Shown here: positions 59,697 to 64,000 of the stretch, in pieces
Position numbering within the stretch: position 1 is the stretch's first letter
How the letters are laid out: every line of letters starts with the position of its first letter
Source of the DNA: Ustulina deusta
Lineage: Eukaryota > Ascomycota > Sordariomycetes > Xylariales > Xylariaceae
Assembly (NCBI GenBank): GCA_023159155.1
Contig: JAJNNX010000030.1
Coordinates: 124,001-188,000, forward strand
Reading direction: 5' to 3'
DNA: 64,000 nt
Program-made: the position numbers and the translations under genes
Notes under the pieces: model-generated
Told to the model about the DNA's origin: nothing
Databases searched by the model: none
What the model saw: the letters and a program-made list of their open reading frames with translations, nothing else

Positions 59697-62001
59697 TCAC
59701 GGATAGCTAGCAGCTAAGCCGCTTCGCTCGACAAGATATGCCTTCAACGGATTGTTGTGGTCAAGCTGCTGAGACAAGGTGAAAGCGGAAAACTGAGCCC
59801 TCAGCTCTTCATAAGCTTGCTTGTGGCTTCTGTTTACCGGAAGCCTAGACAACGACTCCTCAGCTTCATAGCCGAAAGATGACCAGGGTTTGTCGAAGCA
59901 TTTGCACGTGGGCCATTGGCCGTCGTTGCCCGAGCCGGACTTGAACTTTGGCGGCGGTGGGGCAATACCCTCGTTGAGATATGCTCGCAGGTGTGCTATC
60001 GTGCAGCCCGAAACACACGAAAGGGAGCAGTGGCCAAGTCCATCTTGCTCAATGATGCTGGCATTGGCGAATTTTCGGGTCATTTCAAGTGCATGGCCAA
60101 GTGGTGTGACTGGGTCAAGAGTGTTGGAGAGGAAAAGAATAGGGAAACTCGTCTCTATCAGCGCCGGCTTATGGACCGGGTGATCATCCCATCGCATAGG
60201 GGGTTCTTTGCTTTCGATCTCCCATCCATTACAACCAAGATTCGGCTCCGTATCGAACCACTGCGATTAAGAATTAGCTTATGAGGTATGCACAACAGTT
60301 TGGCTGCGGTGGAACCTACGACATCTGCAAACCACGAATAAGATGCTGCCTTCTCAAATCGATCCTGGAGCCCGGTTACGTTCTCGTTCAGCTTATACCG
60401 TTTGTCACTGCAGGCAATCCCCCTCATAGAGTCGTCTGGCCAGATGGGCAAGGTGATGTTGCCACACAATGACACCATACCCGCGCCCTTTGCTATCTCT
60501 CCCAGTCTACCATTGAAGATATAGTCCAGCACTTCGGCTATCGCAGGAAATCCAATGACGGGCGCATACAAGCCGGCGAAGAATATCGACTTCTTCACGT
60601 CACTCGCTGTAACCAAACCAGGAAGGTTTGTATCAAGAAGAATTACAGTGGCTGGTTTTTCTTCGAGCAACGATAGTGTCTCACTGAACCGTTTCTTGAT
60701 ATCCTCCGGGCCATCTCCGGTGCGGTAAAAGGTGCACAAAGTCCCTGCTTCAGCACAATAGACAAAGAATTTATCCCAGATAGCGTCGGCATCAGTAGTA
60801 CTTCCCTCCCATGTTGGATTAACGTAGCGATCAGCGTGCACAACACCATCTAAGACAACTCTTCCCACTTTGTTAGGAAACATGGAGGCGAAAGTAGCTC
60901 CTAGAAACGTGCCATAAGAAAAGCCCCAATACACAAGTTTGCCCTGTAGACTAGTCTTGCTCTTTTCATGGTCATTCGAATTCGGGTGTTCGCCGAGGGG
61001 ATGTGCGGCTTCCGGCTGCATAGCTTGGATTGTTTGACTACTCGATCTCCATTCGTCCCAGGCATGGATGATTGAGAGCATGTCTCGCGCGCTGTTTGGA
61101 GTACCCATGTGACGAAAGATGCTGCCATCGCCTTCAGACTCGTCCACTCTCTGGCACAACTTAGCAACTGCCCTTGCCCGAGCGTTTAGCGTAGTTAAAG
61201 CTACATTGCTGGAGTTTGTCAGGCCAACTTCTTGTCCGCTAACGAGCCAAGTGAGCCTGTTCATATACGCGACATTACGCCCCAAGACCCCGCCAGGACT
61301 ATTTGGCGATGCAAAACAGTCGGCTTTCGGAGTGGAAGCTCCTACTCCGCGTGGATCAAAACCAATAATGTCGTGCTGATCGCCAATCAAGCGCTGAAGA
61401 CTACCAGCCCGCGACTGGGCGAACAAGACTCCGCTGCCTCCTGGGCCACCTGGATTGACGAGGAGAGGGGCCTCGGCATATGTTGACGGATCTTGTGTGC
61501 GACCTGCCCCAGTCGCCATTATCAAGGCGAGATGTACTTTGGGGTTGTTAGCAGACTCATTCAATGGACGAGTGTAGTCCATGGGGACTGTGAGCCTCGC
61601 GCATTGAAAATTAGGACCGTAGATTCCAAAGCATGGCTGCCATTTGAGCTTCTCGCTCGGTGTGATCTTTTCAAACACATGTTGGTCAGTTTACACAATG
61701 TAATGAGCTCCGGTACTGCCCAGGTGCTACGCACATCGAGCCATTCGGTCCATAGGTCAGTGCTCTCTGGAATAGGTCCTTCGTTCAAGGCATGGTCGTG
61801 AGAACGCCCTTGAAATCGCGCTCGAGAAGCAGGGCTACAATAAAGAGCAAGCAGAAACAGGACATATATATATCTCCATTTCCTAAGGTGCTCCCTTATC
61901 CTTGATCGTCGTGGTCGCACACCTGAAGATTGCAAGGAACTAACAAGGGAGCCTTCCTCTCCTTTGAAGCGAGGAATTTGGTTTCGTTGAATCTGCTCCA
62001 T
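59697..62001 (-). CDS. Membrane-anchored S33-type alpha/beta hydrolase (tripeptidyl aminopeptidase-like)
   Basis: A serine hydrolase of the MEROPS S33 / tripeptidyl-aminopeptidase type. Three exons, 61735-62001, 60320-61666 and 59697-60260, give 725 residues. Residues 1-40 are Arg/Lys-rich and are followed by one hydrophobic helix (YIYVLFLLALYC), so the protein looks like a type II membrane protein with its catalytic part in the ER/Golgi lumen or outside. Catalytic core: oxyanion loop LLVNPGGPGGSG, then IIGFDPRGVGAS, nucleophile Ser339 in WGFSYGTFLG, acid Asp587 in SNTLDPVTPL and His615 in DGLGHCS. The first intron (68 nt) joins TEWLD to ITPSEKLKW; the second (59 nt, GTAGG to GCAG, GCTAAT branch) joins FADV to WFDTEPNLGC. 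Both restore family-like sequence. Natural substrates cannot be read from sequence; the peptidase label is by family. Confidence 0.85.
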
Positions 62002-63818
62002 TTCTCGTCGAGTGTGTCACGATGACGAGGCGAAATTGTCAAGATAGGCTGTGATGAATTGTTGGAGTTGGGAGTGGGGGATATCTACATAACAGCCGAG
62101 CCGTACATTCCTACAGCCGACAGGTCGACGATCGGTGAGGTTTGATAGGCGATTCAGGGAGGGGTGTGTCGTACGTGGCTTACTTTAGGCCGGCCTGTTC
62201 ATAGATCCAGAACCCCGGTGTCCTAGATTACAAGCTTACGTCCATTATCGGACGTCGATGCCATGTATTGATGTATACTAGATAGATACTGGTTTACTGA
62301 ACTTGCGGTTTATCTCGTTATTTAAGAGTGGCTTTCACTGAAATGTGGCTCAGCTTGATCACTGCGCCTCACATTGTTTGTATATGCCATACCTCCTATC
62401 TAACGGTTCGGTACCACCTATACACATACATGTAATACCTACTCAGTATCTAATGCAAGCTGCCCATCACGATTTCAATACCATGTCTCAATTGATAGCA
62501 ATTACTGTCGACGATTATTTTCCAAGTATTCCCAAATGCCCATCAACATAATGTGTTTGTCTCAGCTTCTGGGCTGGCTTTGGTGATAATGCTTGATGTG
62601 GAATGGACGCTTTTTTGTCAGATGCTGAGATGAGCTCCATGTTTCTTATCTCAAGTGTCGAGCTTCGGCTGAGCCTCCAGGGATGGTCTCGTCTGAAGTA
62701 TGCATCTGCTCTACTTACCGTATGAATAAGATCGTTCTCTATATTCAAATTTGGAGAGGTTCCCAGTCTAGTCAAGCATCCGAACAGCTTCTACGCACGC
62801 CGAATTCATCCCGCCTGAGTCCCCCCGCCACGTGAGAACGGCGGTAGATATCTCTTCCTAATATATATCTACCACGACATGGCCAACACGACCCAACTAC
62901 ATTAGCGCCATCTAGAGACATCAGACATATCAGATAAAAAGCGCCAATTCTTGAGGAAATCTACAACTTTTCCAGGCCCTTGCGGGGTAGTCCAGTCCGG
63001 CGGCGTTAAGCTTCATCTTGGTGTTGATACTAATGCTCCAACAAGAATGTTTAGTTCCTGATACCAGAGACTCAAACAACAAAATAACCCTGCAACACAC
63101 ACCCGACCTTGGCTAAACAAAGAATTAGAGGCGATATATACAAAGATGAGGACATGCTCTTGGCAATGGACATGCGCAAAGCTTAAGAAGAACTTGGCAA
63201 CATCTTGGCGGGTCTCACGACAGACTGACCCACTCCGAGGTGTGATACACACGTCTCATCACCTTTCTAGATACCTCATCACTTCTTATTACTGATTGCC
63301 TCATCGCATTGACGGATTTGCAGTTCTTGGCATCCTCAGCCAAGGGTTCATGACCGCGTAGCTGTTCTGACGATAGCCTACACGAGCATGTTTCCCACTG
63401 ACCGAGCCAATCGACATGAAGTAATGCATGGCGATCTCTTTTCTTCCACGCCTTATCAAAGATATTTTTGGACAGTGTATGGGACACGCTTGGCAGGTCC
63501 TAGTTTCTGTGCTATCATGGGAGTTGAAGTCCCGGCTTGGCATGCCTCTCTCTTTCCAGGAGTTGGCTAAATCTTCATATATGAAGGCTATCGTTGGTCT
63601 ACAACGTTGGTTCGTCTCCTTCAGCTGTGCTCAAATCTTCAATCCAATTATCGCATCTTCGGTCTCTTCTCTACTTTTGTTATATACAGACTAATATTCA
63701 TTTCTTTCTTCCGCTGGTCGTCGCTGGTCGTTATCCTTATACTATTTGATATATTTTTATACAGAAAAAAAAAAAAAGTCCTGATATCAGAGTCGGAATC
63801 GCCGAAACAGCATCCAAA
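62002..63818. other. 1.8-kb intergenic region
   Basis: Divergent spacer between the S33-type hydrolase and the secreted-protein gene. No coding frame I can support. Near the right end are a 10-bp tandem duplication (GCTGGTCGTC/GCTGGTCGTT, 63711-63730) and an A13 run at 63765-63777, about 40 bases before the start codon. Confidence 0.5.
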
Positions 63819-64000
63819 ATGGTTAATTACCGACTGATTGCCATTGCCAGCTTTTTGGCCAGTGTCAATGGGCTTCCCCTGAACATTAATCTAGGCGCTT
63901 ATTCGCCAGCTTTGTAAGTTGACGAACGAGAATATAGGGTCAGCCATTGGAGTCAGTGACTAATCTGTCTACAGGGTAGTCGGTGATGGTGAAATCTCAT
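63819..64000 (+). CDS. Small secreted protein, conserved in Sordariomycetes (partial)
   Basis: Only the start is in the window. Exon 1 is 63819-63913, the intron is 63914-63974 (GTAAGT to ACAG) and exon 2 runs off the right end. The first 19-20 residues (MVNYRLIAIASFLASVNG) form a typical signal peptide with a likely cut before LPLNINLGAYSP. The mature protein then reads LGAYSPALVVGDGEIS. I recognise the NINLGAYSPALVVGDGEIS lead from uncharacterised secreted proteins of Sordariomycetes; their function is unknown to me. The A13 run about 40 bases upstream would lie in the promoter or leader. Partial at the 3' side because the window ends. Confidence 0.75.

Noticed and set aside
1..64000. tRNA, 5S rRNA, snRNA and CRISPR arrays
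   Set aside because: No box B-like T-loop sequence, 5S core or regularly spaced direct repeat was seen by eye; a covariance-model scan would be needed for a firm negative.

Overview
The window is nuclear DNA of a filamentous ascomycete (Pezizomycotina), most likely a Sordariomycete. The grounds are genes with several short introns (GTRNGT donors, CTRAY branch points, roughly 50-100 nt), HET-domain genes, a binuclear Zn2Cys6 regulator, a Dsc1/Tul1-type RING ligase, a Las1 ribosome-biogenesis factor, and many TAGGTA/ACCTACC words between genes. I cannot name the genus.

Layout. Left part (1-6 kb): an MFS transporter on + (1346-2983) converges on a HET-domain gene on - (3691-6010). Next is a gene desert of about 17 kb (6.0-23.0 kb). 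It holds no gene I can defend. It does contain a possible metallo-beta-lactamase-fold relic near 6.8 kb, a 514-bp non-autonomous transposon at 19150-19663 (48-bp inverted repeats, 9-bp target duplication, internal 34-bp tandem repeat), and the start of a zone (14-28 kb) strongly enriched for the 9-mer TAGTGTAGT and related palindromes. Within that zone sits one low-complexity conserved gene (22991-24115). Middle (28-36.5 kb), all on +: Las1 (28136-29632), a nine-exon glyoxalase II with an apparent mitochondrial leader (30221-31892), and a Zn2Cys6 transcription factor (34168-36440) whose zinc cluster needs a 6-nt microexon. From 36.5 to 51 kb there is one acidic, serine-rich conserved gene on - (42420-43604) between long empty stretches.

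Right part (51-64 kb) is a compact housekeeping block: a frame-disrupted second HET gene, the Dsc1/Tul1-like membrane E3 ligase (-), a divergently transcribed HSBP1-like small coiled-coil gene (+), an ER protein disulfide isomerase of the TigA/ERp38 type (-), mitochondrial EF-Tu (-), a membrane-anchored S33-type alpha/beta hydrolase (-), and the first exons of a small secreted protein running off the right end (+).

Together the functional genes cover ribosome biogenesis (Las1), mitochondrial translation (EF-Tu), detoxification of methylglyoxal (glyoxalase II), and ER/Golgi protein folding and quality control (PDI, Dsc1). No secondary-metabolite cluster, rRNA, tRNA or CRISPR was seen. Gene models were spliced by hand from protein-family expectation; all splice sites are inferences without transcript data.
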